Assembly: GCA_934157035.1 (NCBI GenBank)
Contig: CAKPHG010000005.1
Location: forward strand, 1-64,000
DNA from: an uncultured Clostridia bacterium
Lineage (GTDB): Bacteria > Bacillota > Clostridia > TANB77 > CAG-508
DNA: 64,000 nucleotides
Reading direction: 5' to 3'
The position numbers and the translations under genes are program-made. The notes under the pieces are model-generated. The model searched no databases and was not told the DNA's origin. It was given only the letters and a program-made list of their open reading frames with translations. Positions within the stretch are counted from its first letter, which is position 1. Each line of letters begins with the position of its first letter. Shown piece after piece: positions 56,211-64,000 of this stretch.

Positions 56211-56258
56211 CTAAGGAAGAATGAGGAAAAATATTTTTTTCCTCATTCTTTCCTTTTT
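56211..56258 (+). terminator. Terminator after the 66-residue orphan gene
   Basis: AAGgAAGAATGAGGAAA / TTTCCTCATTCTTtCCTT. Confidence 0.85.
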
Positions 56259-56352
56259 AGTACCATATTGATTTTTGTAATATTTGTGATATAATATTTA
56301 TATTATTATATATATGTACCCATAAATAACAACAACATAAGGAGGTAGCATT

Positions 56353-56616
56353 ATGGCAATATTTAAAAAAGGGTTTTCAAAAAGAGCAAAGATTTTACGG
56401 GAAAACAAGGCAATGCAACCTTACTTTCCAATATTAGATGAACTGGAATTTATTGCACATAAGTATAACGATAAATTACCTACAGCTTTCGAAATCGCTA
56501 GTAATGGATTTACAATAAAGCAGGTAAAATATGTTTTGGATAACTTATATCCTGAATATAATTATAATTGTTTATCTTATAGTCGCGGTCAAAGAATTGT
56601 TTGTTCACGCTCTTAA
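56353..56616 (+). CDS. Orphan protein (87 aa)
   Basis: MAIFKKGFSKRAKILRENKA... helical N-terminus, conserved-looking FEIASNGFTIKQVKYVLDNLYPEY, and a C-terminal YSRGQRIVCSRS. Codon 16 is in-frame CGG (56398-56400), with normal reading. AAGGAGGT site and own terminator. It converges on the SCIFF gene but shows no sign of relation to it. Confidence 0.65.
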   Translation: MAIFKKGFSKRAKILRENKAMQPYFPILDELEFIAHKYNDKLPTAFEIASNGFTIKQVKYVLDNLYPEYNYNCLSYSRGQRIVCSRS

Positions 56617-56621
56617 TTTTT

Positions 56622-56645
56622 TGGAGAGGTATTTCCTCTCCTCTT
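56622..56645 (+). terminator. Terminator after the 87-residue orphan gene
   Basis: GGAGAG-GTATTT-CCTCTCC followed by T-rich sequence. Confidence 0.7.
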
Positions 56646-56660
56646 TATTTTGTATTAAAG

Positions 56661-56694
56661 AAAAAAGAGTTGTAAATTATTACAACTCTTTTTT
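56661..56694. terminator. Terminator after the SCIFF gene
   Basis: AAAAAAGAGTTGTAA / TTACAACTCTTTTTT with ATTA loop. Confidence 0.9.
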
Positions 56695-56715
56695 CCTGCT
56701 TTTTACTTCTGCTGC

Positions 56716-56862
56716 TTATTTAATTTTTTCGCAGCTCTGATTTCCTACTGTGCAAGAAGTCTTGCAAGCAGACTGGCATGAGGTCTGACACTCTCCACAT
56801 CCACCCTTTTTCATGGATTCTTTTAAGTTTCTCGTGTTAAGAGTTTTAATGTGTTTTTTCAT
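56716..56862 (-). CDS. scfA: SCIFF ranthipeptide precursor (six cysteines in forty-five residues)
   Basis: 48 residues. Leader MKKHIKTLNTRNLKESMKKG, then a core with six Cys at positions 22, 25, 29, 33, 37 and 44 (GCGECQTSCQ, CKTSCTVGNQSC). This pattern is diagnostic of the SCIFF family, whose radical-SAM maturase makes sulfur-to-carbon thioether links; these peptides are near-universal in Clostridia and have been tied to cell signalling. The maturase is normally adjacent but is not found here. RBS AAAGGAGG; own terminator. Too short for most ORF calls. Confidence 0.93.
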   Translation of the reverse strand: MKKHIKTLNTRNLKESMKKGGCGECQTSCQSACKTSCTVGNQSCEKIK

Positions 56863-57000
56863 CTTGTCCTCCTTTTATATAGCTAAAACAATAGTTACGA
56901 ATAGTATTATAACATACTTTTCATAGATTTAAAACATATTTTAATTTTTTTATCAAATATTTCTATATATTCCGATTTTTTTATTATACAAATAAAAAAA

Positions 57001-57029
57001 AGAAGCAAACCTGTTAGCTTTCGCTTCTA
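57001..57029 (-). terminator. Terminator at the end of the 274-residue coiled-coil gene
   Basis: GAAGC / GCTTC stem with inner AACC/AGCT-type pairing and an A8 run (T-run on the minus strand). Confidence 0.55.
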
Positions 57030-57838
57030 GTTACTTCTCTTTCTCTTTTTAGTAAAGCTTTCATTCTTTTTTTGGCATCTACTTTACTTTCTATATCTGT
57101 TTTAAAATTGTTAAATCTATTTTCATTCGTGTCATATATAAGTTCTATATTAGGTAAATATTTCTTTTTTGCAAATAAATTTGTTGTAAATAATGATGTT
57201 AACTTTGTCTTTATTTTGTCGAAAACATTTTCTTCTACTTTTGCTAAAGATGTAATTTTCCTTTCTGAAAATACCTTTAATCCATTATCATTGTTTACAA
57301 TGTAATATTCGTCATATTGTTCTATTTTTAGATCTTTATCTTCATTTAGTTTTTCATATATTGCTTCTAACATATCTGTTCTACTAAACTTTCTAGCCTC
57401 ATATTTTATAACTTTATCTTGATTTTGCTCATCTACACCAAACAAACAAACAAATTTATTGTCATAAGTACATAGTTTATCCATATAATTTATTTGTTCT
57501 TCAAAGTGTGAACCTATATCTATTATTTTCAATTTATCAATCTCAAAATTTTCTATTGAAACTAAGCTTGGGCACACTACTTCAAGTAATATTTTTGATT
57601 TTATTTTATCAAATTTTGCATCATTAAAAAGCTTATCTTCTAAGGAATTTTCAATATATCTTAAATAATTATTATCTACTTCTTCTTTTGAGACAGCATT
57701 TTTCACATTAGAATGTAACTCAACTGCTTCAGACATTTTTTTTATTTTGTCTAGTATTGCATCAAATTCTTCTTTTCTTTTTCTTTTTTCTTCTTCTAAA
57801 TTATTTAATTCTTTTGTTAATTTGTCTTCTTTTTCCAT
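57014..57838 (-). CDS. Coiled-coil-start unknown protein (274 aa)
   Basis: Residues 1-45 form a strong charged coiled coil (LTKELNNLEEEKRKRKEEF). The rest is a mixed alpha/beta domain with no signal or membrane helix, ending KKRMKALLKREREVTRSES. RBS AAGGTG. No in-frame CGG. No family is recognised; it may be a cytoplasmic structural or phage-related protein. Confidence 0.65.
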   Translation of the reverse strand: MEKEDKLTKELNNLEEEKRKRKEEFDAILDKIKKMSEAVELHSNVKNAVSKEEVDNNYLRYIENSLEDKLFNDAKFDKIKSKILLEVVCPSLVSIENFEIDKLKIIDIGSHFEEQINYMDKLCTYDNKFVCLFGVDEQNQDKVIKYEARKFSRTDMLEAIYEKLNEDKDLKIEQYDEYYIVNNDNGLKVFSERKITSLAKVEENVFDKIKTKLTSLFTTNLFAKKKYLPNIELIYDTNENRFNNFKTDIESKVDAKKRMKALLKREREVTRSES

Positions 57839-58001
57839 CTTTTCACCTTTTTTATTAAACTGTTTTTATATTATAGCACTATTCTTTACAAAATGTGTTA
57901 CTTTTTGTTTACTTTTGCATTACAGTTATATTACAATTTGACTTCTGTAGTAATTTGTGATATGCTTATATATACTTTTTAAATTGGAGGAGGATAACTA
58001 T

Positions 58002-58442
58002 ATGATGATGAAAGCAGCAAAAGAAGTAATAAAAAATGGAAACCGGATTTATTTGTTTGATAAAACAAATAAATTTCCAAGTTTACAAAATCTAAAAGCA
58101 AATTTTTCTGAAAATGTTACATTCGTAAGAGATATTACATTAAATCCCAAAAGTGAAAATTCAGTCTTATATTCTCAATTTTCACAAAGTACTGTTCCGT
58201 ATTTTTTATATGCTTTTGCTTATCAAATAGGTTTTCTTAATCCCTGCATCGTATATTGTAATCAGTTTGAGATGAATGCAAGAAGATTAAGAAGACTTTG
58301 TACTAAGAGACATATAAAATTTTCAGAGGCTGAAGAAAGAATCATCAATATTTGTGAAACTTTTCATATGCAAAAACTTACATCGACAGAAAGGAAAGCG
58401 TTATCTGAAAACTTGATATCAGAATTAAATAATTTGTATTAA
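58002..58442 (+). CDS. Orphan protein (146 aa)
   Basis: Start ATG 58002 after GGAGGAGGA (an earlier in-frame start at 57957 lacks a site). MMMKAAKEVIKNGNRIYLFDK... soluble, two-part: an alpha/beta N-terminal half and a helical C-terminal half with NARRLRRLCTKRHIKFSEAEERI. Codon 15 is in-frame CGG (58044-58046), no shift. No family is recognised. Confidence 0.65.
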   Translation: MMMKAAKEVIKNGNRIYLFDKTNKFPSLQNLKANFSENVTFVRDITLNPKSENSVLYSQFSQSTVPYFLYAFAYQIGFLNPCIVYCNQFEMNARRLRRLCTKRHIKFSEAEERIINICETFHMQKLTSTERKALSENLISELNNLY

Positions 58443-58447
58443 GGTTC

Positions 58448-58508
58448 AAATAAAACACCCATTTTAACTATAATTCTACTAAGTAGATATAGATAAAATG
58501 AGTGTTTT
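58448..58508. terminator. Long terminator hairpin between convergent orphan genes
   Basis: AAAACACccATTTTA... pairs with TAAAATGAGTGTTTT across a further CTACT/AGTAG stem. Confidence 0.75.
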
Positions 58509-58525
58509 ATTATATTTTTTCAATA

Positions 58526-59125
58526 CTAACCCCTATTGTTCTCTTTATTTCCTATTTCTATTTTTTCTTTAATTTCTTTATCTTTGCTAAATATAATATC
58601 ATTATAAACTTTTTTTAAGTTTTTCTTCTTAATAACTGGATCTATTCCTTGTTCACTAACTTGTTTAAATATTTCTTTTGCAAATTCATTTATTTTAGGA
58701 TTTACCCTCTTTTTACTTTCTACTTTTGTCCAATATTCTAGTTGTGTACTATTAGTCCATTTCTTTCCATTGTAAACCATTCCCGCTGCTAAATTATCAC
58801 ATATCATTTCAACAGCATATTTATATGGCATTACTGGTGTTTTTTCAACAGTTGCATAATCATACCAATATTCATGATGATGTTTATTTCTACCTTTATG
58901 GTGAAGCCATGCTTCTGAATATCCATTTATTTTTCTACATGCATGTATTGGACTGAATTTTCCTGTATAATATTTAGCTGACTCCCAAAATTCTGTTGGA
59001 CTATATTTTGACCAGTCGTGCATAAATCCTCTCCATGGTTCTCCTGCTTTGCAACATAATTTAAATACTATCCATTTATGTTTTGTTATTGTTCCAAAAT
59101 GTTTTACTGCATTTATTAGTATCAA
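58526..59125 (-). CDS. DUF5662-type His-rich protein
   Basis: 199 residues, TTG start at 59125 after AGGGGAGA. The conserved block MHDWSKYSPTEFWESAKYY, HACRKINGYSEAWLHHKGRNKHHHEYW is recognisable as the DUF5662 family; its many His/Asp residues suggest a metal-dependent, HD-like fold. The catalytic role is not known. No in-frame CGG. Own terminator downstream. Confidence 0.8.
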   Translation of the reverse strand: MILINAVKHFGTITKHKWIVFKLCCKAGEPWRGFMHDWSKYSPTEFWESAKYYTGKFSPIHACRKINGYSEAWLHHKGRNKHHHEYWYDYATVEKTPVMPYKYAVEMICDNLAAGMVYNGKKWTNSTQLEYWTKVESKKRVNPKINEFAKEIFKQVSEQGIDPVIKKKNLKKVYNDIIFSKDKEIKEKIEIGNKENNRG

Positions 59126-59238
59126 TTTAATCTCCCCTTGTCTACTGCTCTTTTATTATATATTATTTAATTTTTTTGTCAAGAATTGAATTTTAAGAAC
59201 ACGATTAAAAGTTTAAAAACTTTAATTTCTAAAATAAA

Positions 59239-59270
59239 AAACGCCTACTAATTAAGTAAGCGTTTTTTGT
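59239..59270 (-). terminator. Terminator after the 257-residue membrane protein
   Basis: AAAAAACGCctACTT / AAGTaaGCGTTTTTT, closely similar to the ppdK terminator. Confidence 0.85.
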
Positions 59271-59272
59271 TT

Positions 59273-60046
59273 TTATTGTTTACAATTATACAAATATATT
59301 AAATGAAACATATTTGCCATTTGTGAAACATAATAGTAATCTTTCGAATCTTTTCTTAAAGTCTTCAGTATTGAATCTCTTAGTGATTTGTTCCCTAAAA
59401 CTCCTTTTGGTATAGTTATGCTATTTTTGGGGCCATTTTCCTCTAATTTAATACCTAATTTTTCAGAATAATATGTTACAGGTTCTGCTAAAATATTCAG
59501 TGCTACTTCAAAAGCAATAGAAAAATTAACATTTTCAGTAATAGCTTTTAATTCTGGTATAGCATATTTTGACCTATATATAGGTTTTTCTATTAGTGCA
59601 TACATCATACAAGACGAGATAAGAAATATGTTAGGTTTTTGCAGTAAATTATTCTCAACAGTCAAATAATTTAAATATTCGTCAAACTTTATTAGATATT
59701 CATCTTGCTTTTCCTTTACTAAGAATTGGTCTTGTAACTCTTTCATAGAGTCAAATCCGATTTTTTTTAATATTTCTGGAATAGAACTTTCTACAACAGA
59801 AACATAACTTTTGTATTTTTCTCTAAGACTTATTATCTTTTGATTTTCTTGCCGTTCTTTTTTAGATAAATATCTGCGTCTTAGATATCTTATACTCATT
59901 ATGAATAGAAATATTATAAGTACTAACAGACATGCACTTACCAGAAATCCGGTATTTCCAGAACTCATTAAGAGTATAATTGAAAATGCAATTATTGTAT
60001 ACACAAACAATTCATTAGTAAAAATTAACTTAAAGAAATTCTTCAT
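59273..60046 (-). CDS. Membrane protein (257 aa), unknown
   Basis: Two adjacent N-terminal membrane helices (about 10-28 and 32-52) followed by a cytoplasmic helical domain of 200 residues starting RRRYLSKKERQENQKI. Codon 65 is in-frame CGG (complement 59854-59852), read without a shift. RBS AGGAGGG. No family is recognised. Confidence 0.65.
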   Translation of the reverse strand: MKNFFKLIFTNELFVYTIIAFSIILLMSSGNTGFLVSACLLVLIIFLFIMSIRYLRRRYLSKKERQENQKIISLREKYKSYVSVVESSIPEILKKIGFDSMKELQDQFLVKEKQDEYLIKFDEYLNYLTVENNLLQKPNIFLISSCMMYALIEKPIYRSKYAIPELKAITENVNFSIAFEVALNILAEPVTYYSEKLGIKLEENGPKNSITIPKGVLGNKSLRDSILKTLRKDSKDYYYVSQMANMFHLIYLYNCKQ

Positions 60047-60261
60047 ACTTTTCCCTCCTGAAAAAAATTTTTTTGCTTTGTTGATAGTTAATTAATTTAA
60101 ATGAAAACAGGACTGCTATATAAATATGTAAATATTATATAGTACATTATGTAAAATGTCAATAAATCCAATAAACAATGAATTTATTAATTAATAATCT
60201 TTAACTAATATTTATAGCCTTCTAAATGATTTTTAGAACATTCTTAAAATTTAAAATATAA

Positions 60262-60300
60262 AAAAATCGCCTACTTTAAAGTTGAAGTAAGCGATTTTTT
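60262..60300 (-). terminator. Terminator of ppdK
   Basis: AAAAATCGCctACTT / AAGTaaGCGATTTTTT. Confidence 0.85.
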
Positions 60301-60317
60301 TTATTTTTATTTAATTC

Positions 60318-62954
60318 CTATCTATTAGGATTTTTAATTGCAGCTTGTGCAGCAGCTAATCTTGCGATTGGAACTCTGAATGGTGAGCATGATACATAAG
60401 TTAATCCAACATTATGGCAGAATTCTACACTTGATGGATCTCCACCATGTTCTCCACAAATTCCTAATTTAATATTTGGTCTTACTGATTTTCCTTTTTC
60501 AGCAGCCATTTTTACTAATTGTCCAACACCAACTTGATCAAGTTTTGCAAATGGATCTTGTTCATAAATTTTGTTTGCATAGTAAGCTCCTAAGAATTTA
60601 CCAGCATCATCTCTTGAGAAACCAAATGTCATTTGTGTTAAGTCATTTGTTCCAAATGAGAAGAATTCAGCTTCTTTTGCAATTTGATCAGCTGTTAATG
60701 CTGCTCTTGGTATTTCAATCATTGTACCAATATGGTATTCCATATCAGAACCTTTTTCTTTCTTAACTAATTCAGCTGTTTCAACAACTATATCTTTAAC
60801 AAATTTTAATTCTTTTACTTCTCCAACTAATGGAATCATAATTTCAGGAACTATATTGTATCCTTCTTCTGCTTTTACTTCAATAGCAGCTTCCATTAAT
60901 GCTCTAGTTTGCATTTTAGCTATTTCTGGGTAAGTTACAGCTAGACGGCATCCACGGTGACCCATCATTGGGTTGAATTCGTGTAATTCAGCACATTTAG
61001 CAGTTAAGTGTTCTACAGTAACACCCATATCTTTAGCTAAAGCTACGATATCAGCTTCTTCTTTTGGTAAGAATTCATGTAGAGGTGGATCTAAATAACG
61101 TACTGTCATTGGTAATCCTTTTAATTCTTTATACATAGCTTTGAAGTCACCTTTTTGGAAAGGAATTAATAAAGCTAATGCTTTTTCTCTTTCTTCAACT
61201 GTTTCAGATAATATCATTTTTCTGATAGCGAATATTCTTTCTTCTTCAAAGAACATATGCTCTGTTCTACATAATCCAATACCTTCAGCTCCTAATTCGA
61301 TAGCTTTTTTAGTATCTCTTGGAGTATCAGCGTTTGTTCTAACACCTAATTTTCTATATTTGTCTGCCCATTCCATAACACGACCAAATTCACCAGCGAT
61401 TGTAGCATCAACTGTTGGAATTGCTCCGTCATAGATATTTCCTGTTGTTCCATCTATTGAGATTATATCTCCTTCATGATATGTTTTTCCAGCTAAAGTG
61501 AATTTCTTATTTTCCTCATCCATTACGATGTCTCCACATCCTGAAACGCAACATGTACCCATACCACGAGCAACAACTGCAGCGTGTGATGTCATACCAC
61601 CACGTACTGTTAAGATACCTTGTGCAGCTTTCATACCTGTAATATCTTCTGGTGATGTTTCAAGTCTTACTAATACGACTTTTTCACCTTTTCCACCGAT
61701 ACCTTGAACTTCAGCATCTTCAGCTGTAAATACTATTTTACCACAAGCAGCTCCAGGAGAAGCACCTAAACCTCTTCCAGCAACTTGAGCTTCTTTTAAA
61801 GCTTTTGTATCAAATTGTGGGTGTAATAATGTATCTAAGTTACGAGGATCTATCATTAATACAGCTTCTTGTTCTGTACGCATTCCTTCGTCAACTAAAT
61901 CACAAGCTATTTTTAAAGCAGCTTGAGCTGTTCTTTTACCATTTCTTGTTTGTAACATGTATAATTTACCATGTTCAACAGTAAATTCCATATCTTGCAT
62001 ATCACGATAGTGATTTTCAAGTGTTTGGCATACTTTTTTGAATTCTTCGAATGCTTCTGGGAATTTGTTAGCCATTTCTGTAATTTTCATAGGTGTACGA
62101 ACACCTGCAACAACGTCTTCACCTTGTGCATTTGTTAAGAATTCTCCAAATAGACCTTTTGCACCTGTAGCTGGGTCACGAGTAAATGCAACACCTGTAC
62201 CACAGTCATCTCCCATATTACCAAATGCCATAGATTGAACGTTAACAGCTGTTCCCCAAGAATAAGGAATGTCGTTATCTCTTCTATAAACATTAGCACG
62301 TGGGTTATCCCATGATCTAAATACTGCTTTTATAGCTCCCATTAATTGTTCTTTTGGATCACTTGGGAAGTCTTGTCCTATTTTTGATTTATATTCTGCT
62401 TTGAATTGGTTTGCTAATTCTTTTAAATCATTAGCATCAAGTTCTATATCTTGTTTAACACCTTTCTTAGCTTTCATTTCATCGATAAGTTGTTCAAAGT
62501 ATTTTTTACCAACTTCCATAACAACATCTGAATACATTTGAATAAATCTACGATAGCAATCCCATGCCCAACGTGGATTATTTGATTTTTCTGCTATTAC
62601 ATTAACAACATCTTCGTTTAAACCTAAGTTTAAAATTGTATCCATCATACCAGGCATTGATGCTCTAGCACCTGATCTTACAGAAACTAATAATGGATTT
62701 TCTTTGTCTCCAAATTTCTTTCCTGTAATTTCTTCCATTTTACCAATGTACTCATTAATTTGTTTTTGAATTTCTTCATTAATTTCTCTACCATCTTCAT
62801 AGTACTTTGTACATGCTTCAGTAGTGATTGTAAAACCTTGAGGAACTGGTAAACCTAAATTAGTCATTTCTGCTAAGTTAGCTCCTTTACCTCCTAAAAG
62901 TTCACGCATGTCTGCATTTCCTTCGCTAAAAAGGTATACATACTTTTGACTCAT
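60318..62954 (-). CDS. ppdK: Pyruvate, phosphate dikinase
   Basis: 878 residues, full length. It interconverts pyruvate + ATP + Pi with PEP + AMP + PPi, common in anaerobic Clostridia using PPi-linked glycolysis. The N-terminal ATP-grasp domain starts LLGGKGANLAEM, the swivelling domain has the phosphorylated His in GGMTSHAAVVARGMG, and the C-terminal PEP-binding barrel ends with GICGEHGGDPSS and the catalytic Cys region VSCSPFRVP. RBS AGGAGG. Stand-alone; no regulator nearby. Confidence 0.97.
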   Translation of the reverse strand: MSQKYVYLFSEGNADMRELLGGKGANLAEMTNLGLPVPQGFTITTEACTKYYEDGREINEEIQKQINEYIGKMEEITGKKFGDKENPLLVSVRSGARASMPGMMDTILNLGLNEDVVNVIAEKSNNPRWAWDCYRRFIQMYSDVVMEVGKKYFEQLIDEMKAKKGVKQDIELDANDLKELANQFKAEYKSKIGQDFPSDPKEQLMGAIKAVFRSWDNPRANVYRRDNDIPYSWGTAVNVQSMAFGNMGDDCGTGVAFTRDPATGAKGLFGEFLTNAQGEDVVAGVRTPMKITEMANKFPEAFEEFKKVCQTLENHYRDMQDMEFTVEHGKLYMLQTRNGKRTAQAALKIACDLVDEGMRTEQEAVLMIDPRNLDTLLHPQFDTKALKEAQVAGRGLGASPGAACGKIVFTAEDAEVQGIGGKGEKVVLVRLETSPEDITGMKAAQGILTVRGGMTSHAAVVARGMGTCCVSGCGDIVMDEENKKFTLAGKTYHEGDIISIDGTTGNIYDGAIPTVDATIAGEFGRVMEWADKYRKLGVRTNADTPRDTKKAIELGAEGIGLCRTEHMFFEEERIFAIRKMILSETVEEREKALALLIPFQKGDFKAMYKELKGLPMTVRYLDPPLHEFLPKEEADIVALAKDMGVTVEHLTAKCAELHEFNPMMGHRGCRLAVTYPEIAKMQTRALMEAAIEVKAEEGYNIVPEIMIPLVGEVKELKFVKDIVVETAELVKKEKGSDMEYHIGTMIEIPRAALTADQIAKEAEFFSFGTNDLTQMTFGFSRDDAGKFLGAYYANKIYEQDPFAKLDQVGVGQLVKMAAEKGKSVRPNIKLGICGEHGGDPSSVEFCHNVGLTYVSCSPFRVPIARLAAAQAAIKNPNR

Positions 62955-63168
62955 AAAAAAACCTCCTTGTTTTCTATCTGTCTTAACTATATAAAAATTG
63001 TTAAAACTTACTTTTATGATTATTCCAAAGTATCTTCTCCGGAACGAGTTAATTATATATGTAAATTGCTTAATTGTAAAGTATATTTGGTAATTTTTTC
63101 AATGTTTTTATTTACTTTGTTTTCATTTTGGTATATAATTAACATAATTTATTAAAGGAGGTTTTACT

Positions 63169-63534
63169 ATGGCAATAAAATCTACACAAAAACGGTTAAC
63201 TGTTCCAAAAGATATCTGGGATATATCTAATTTTGATGATTACGCTAAAAATACTTTTGGCTTTTTTATATCAAATGATTCAAGAGTTATTATAGCAGAT
63301 ATATCAGTTGGTAAAAATTTAAATTATGAATTTTTAGGTAAATGTACTTTTGATGAAAAGCATCGGTTTTTTGTTCCAAAAAATGTTGATTTTTACTTAG
63401 GTACAGGCAATATTTATTATTTTACTTCTTCCTCAGAAAATTCTATAGTTTATTTTTATAAGACCAGTAATGATGCATTGTCAAAACTACAAAATTATCA
63501 TTTAAACATTTTAATTGATAGTTTAGGTGAGTAA
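63169..63534 (+). CDS. Orphan protein (121 aa) with AbrB-like start
   Basis: MAIKSTQKRLTVPKDIWDISNF resembles the swapped-hairpin start of AbrB/SpoVT-type DNA-binding proteins, and the middle repeats it (FDEKHRFFVPKNVDFYL), suggesting two beta-hairpin motifs. Codons 9 and 66 are in-frame CGG (63193-63195, 63364-63366), both in the RxxVPK-type positions, with no shift. AAAGGAGG site and perfect terminator. AbrB assignment is tentative. Confidence 0.6.
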   Translation: MAIKSTQKRLTVPKDIWDISNFDDYAKNTFGFFISNDSRVIIADISVGKNLNYEFLGKCTFDEKHRFFVPKNVDFYLGTGNIYYFTSSSENSIVYFYKTSNDALSKLQNYHLNILIDSLGE

Positions 63535-63537
63535 AAC

Positions 63538-63573
63538 AAAAACTAGTAATTTCAATTGAAATTACTAGTTTTT
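63538..63573. terminator. Perfect palindrome terminator between convergent genes
   Basis: AAAACTAGTAATTTC pairs with its complement through a central AATT; both flanking genes converge on it. Confidence 0.9.
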
Positions 63574-63578
63574 ATTAC

Positions 63579-64000
63579 TTATTTATTTTTTGCACATGCT
63601 TCTTTTAATAGCTTCTCTACTTCAGCATGACCATTTGCTGATGCATATCTTATAGCGTAGTTATTATTTGCAGTTACATCTGCTCCTGCTTCTATTAGTA
63701 ATTTTACTACTTCAGCATGACCGTTTTTTGATGCATGTCGTATAGCATAGTTATCATCTGCTGTTACATCTGCTCCTGCTTTTATTAATAGTTTCACTGT
63801 TTTAGCATGACCGTTTTCTGATGCAAGACATATAGCATAGTTGTCATCTGCTGTTACATCTGCTCCTGCTTCTATTAGTAATTTTACTACTTCAGCATGA
63901 CCGTTTTCTGATGCATATCTTATAGCATAGTTACAATTTGCTGTTACATCTGCTCCTGCTTTTATTAATAGTTTCACTGTTTTAGCATGACCATTTTCTG
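63579..64000 (-). CDS. Ankyrin-repeat protein (5' end outside window)
   Basis: The frame is open to the window edge. At least four 30-residue ankyrin-like repeats are visible, consensus ENGHAEVVKLLIEAGADVTA-DDNYAI-RYA, ending in a shorter cap EVEKLLKEACAKNK. The DNA repeats are nearly identical (90-bp units), so recent expansion is likely. Such proteins mediate protein binding; in host-associated bacteria they are sometimes secreted, but no secretion signal can be judged here. Confidence 0.85.
   Translation of the reverse strand, partial: ENGHAKTVKLLIKAGADVTANCNYAIRYASENGHAEVVKLLIEAGADVTADDNYAICLASENGHAKTVKLLIKAGADVTADDNYAIRHASKNGHAEVVKLLIEAGADVTANNNYAIRYASANGHAEVEKLLKEACAKNK

Noticed and set aside
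63579..64000. CRISPR array from regular 90-bp repeats
   Set aside because: The units encode ankyrin repeats in frame and there are no unique spacers.

Overview
The window is a low-GC Gram-positive chromosome segment, most likely from an anaerobic, spore-forming member of the Clostridia. The evidence is YabP-YabQ-DivIC, a CwlJ-GerQ pair, a six-cysteine SCIFF peptide, SufBCDSU, pyruvate phosphate dikinase and Pta-AckA. I cannot place it to genus. I found no tRNA or rRNA gene and no CRISPR array; the one clear RNA gene is the RNase P RNA.

Layout. 1-27.8 kb is mostly conserved genes on the + strand: the end of an ABC permease, clpB behind a CIRCE operator, a TetR regulator divergent from an ABC efflux pair, mutL, an ABC exporter plus ZIP transporter, a DtxR-type regulator leading the suf (Fe-S assembly) genes, rfbC (minus strand), prfB with its programmed frameshift, a large LPXTG surface protein, yabP-yabQ-divIC and rho. 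27.8-36.1 kb is an accessory region: remnants of a mobile element, att-like repeats, 1.3 kb of non-coding DNA with degenerate repeats, a set of small orphan genes and a complete tyrosine recombinase. 36.1-55.2 kb is mostly conserved and mostly on the minus strand: an SOS-type LysM protein, two tandem acetate kinases with pta, cwlJ-gerQ, an ECF sigma/anti-sigma pair, a lipase, an RluA-family pseudouridine synthase, rnpB, dtd, gpsA-plsY-der, two paralogous membrane proteins and rpmF. 55.3-64 kb holds single-gene cassettes of unknown function, each with its own ribosome site and terminator, the SCIFF precursor, ppdK, and an ankyrin-repeat gene cut by the window end.

Main observation. Four otherwise normal genes (sufS, yabQ, a membrane-anchored protein at 42956-43781, and an rluD-like gene) are each split by one extra C placed exactly before a glycine codon, so the upstream frame meets an in-frame CGG and the protein continues in the +1 frame. 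In my manual scan of the conserved genes, in-frame CGG occurs nowhere else. It does occur as an ordinary sense codon in eight accessory orphan genes. This suggests that CGG is a poorly read or unassigned codon acting as a +1 recoding site in this lineage. A phase-locked sequence artefact is the alternative to exclude.
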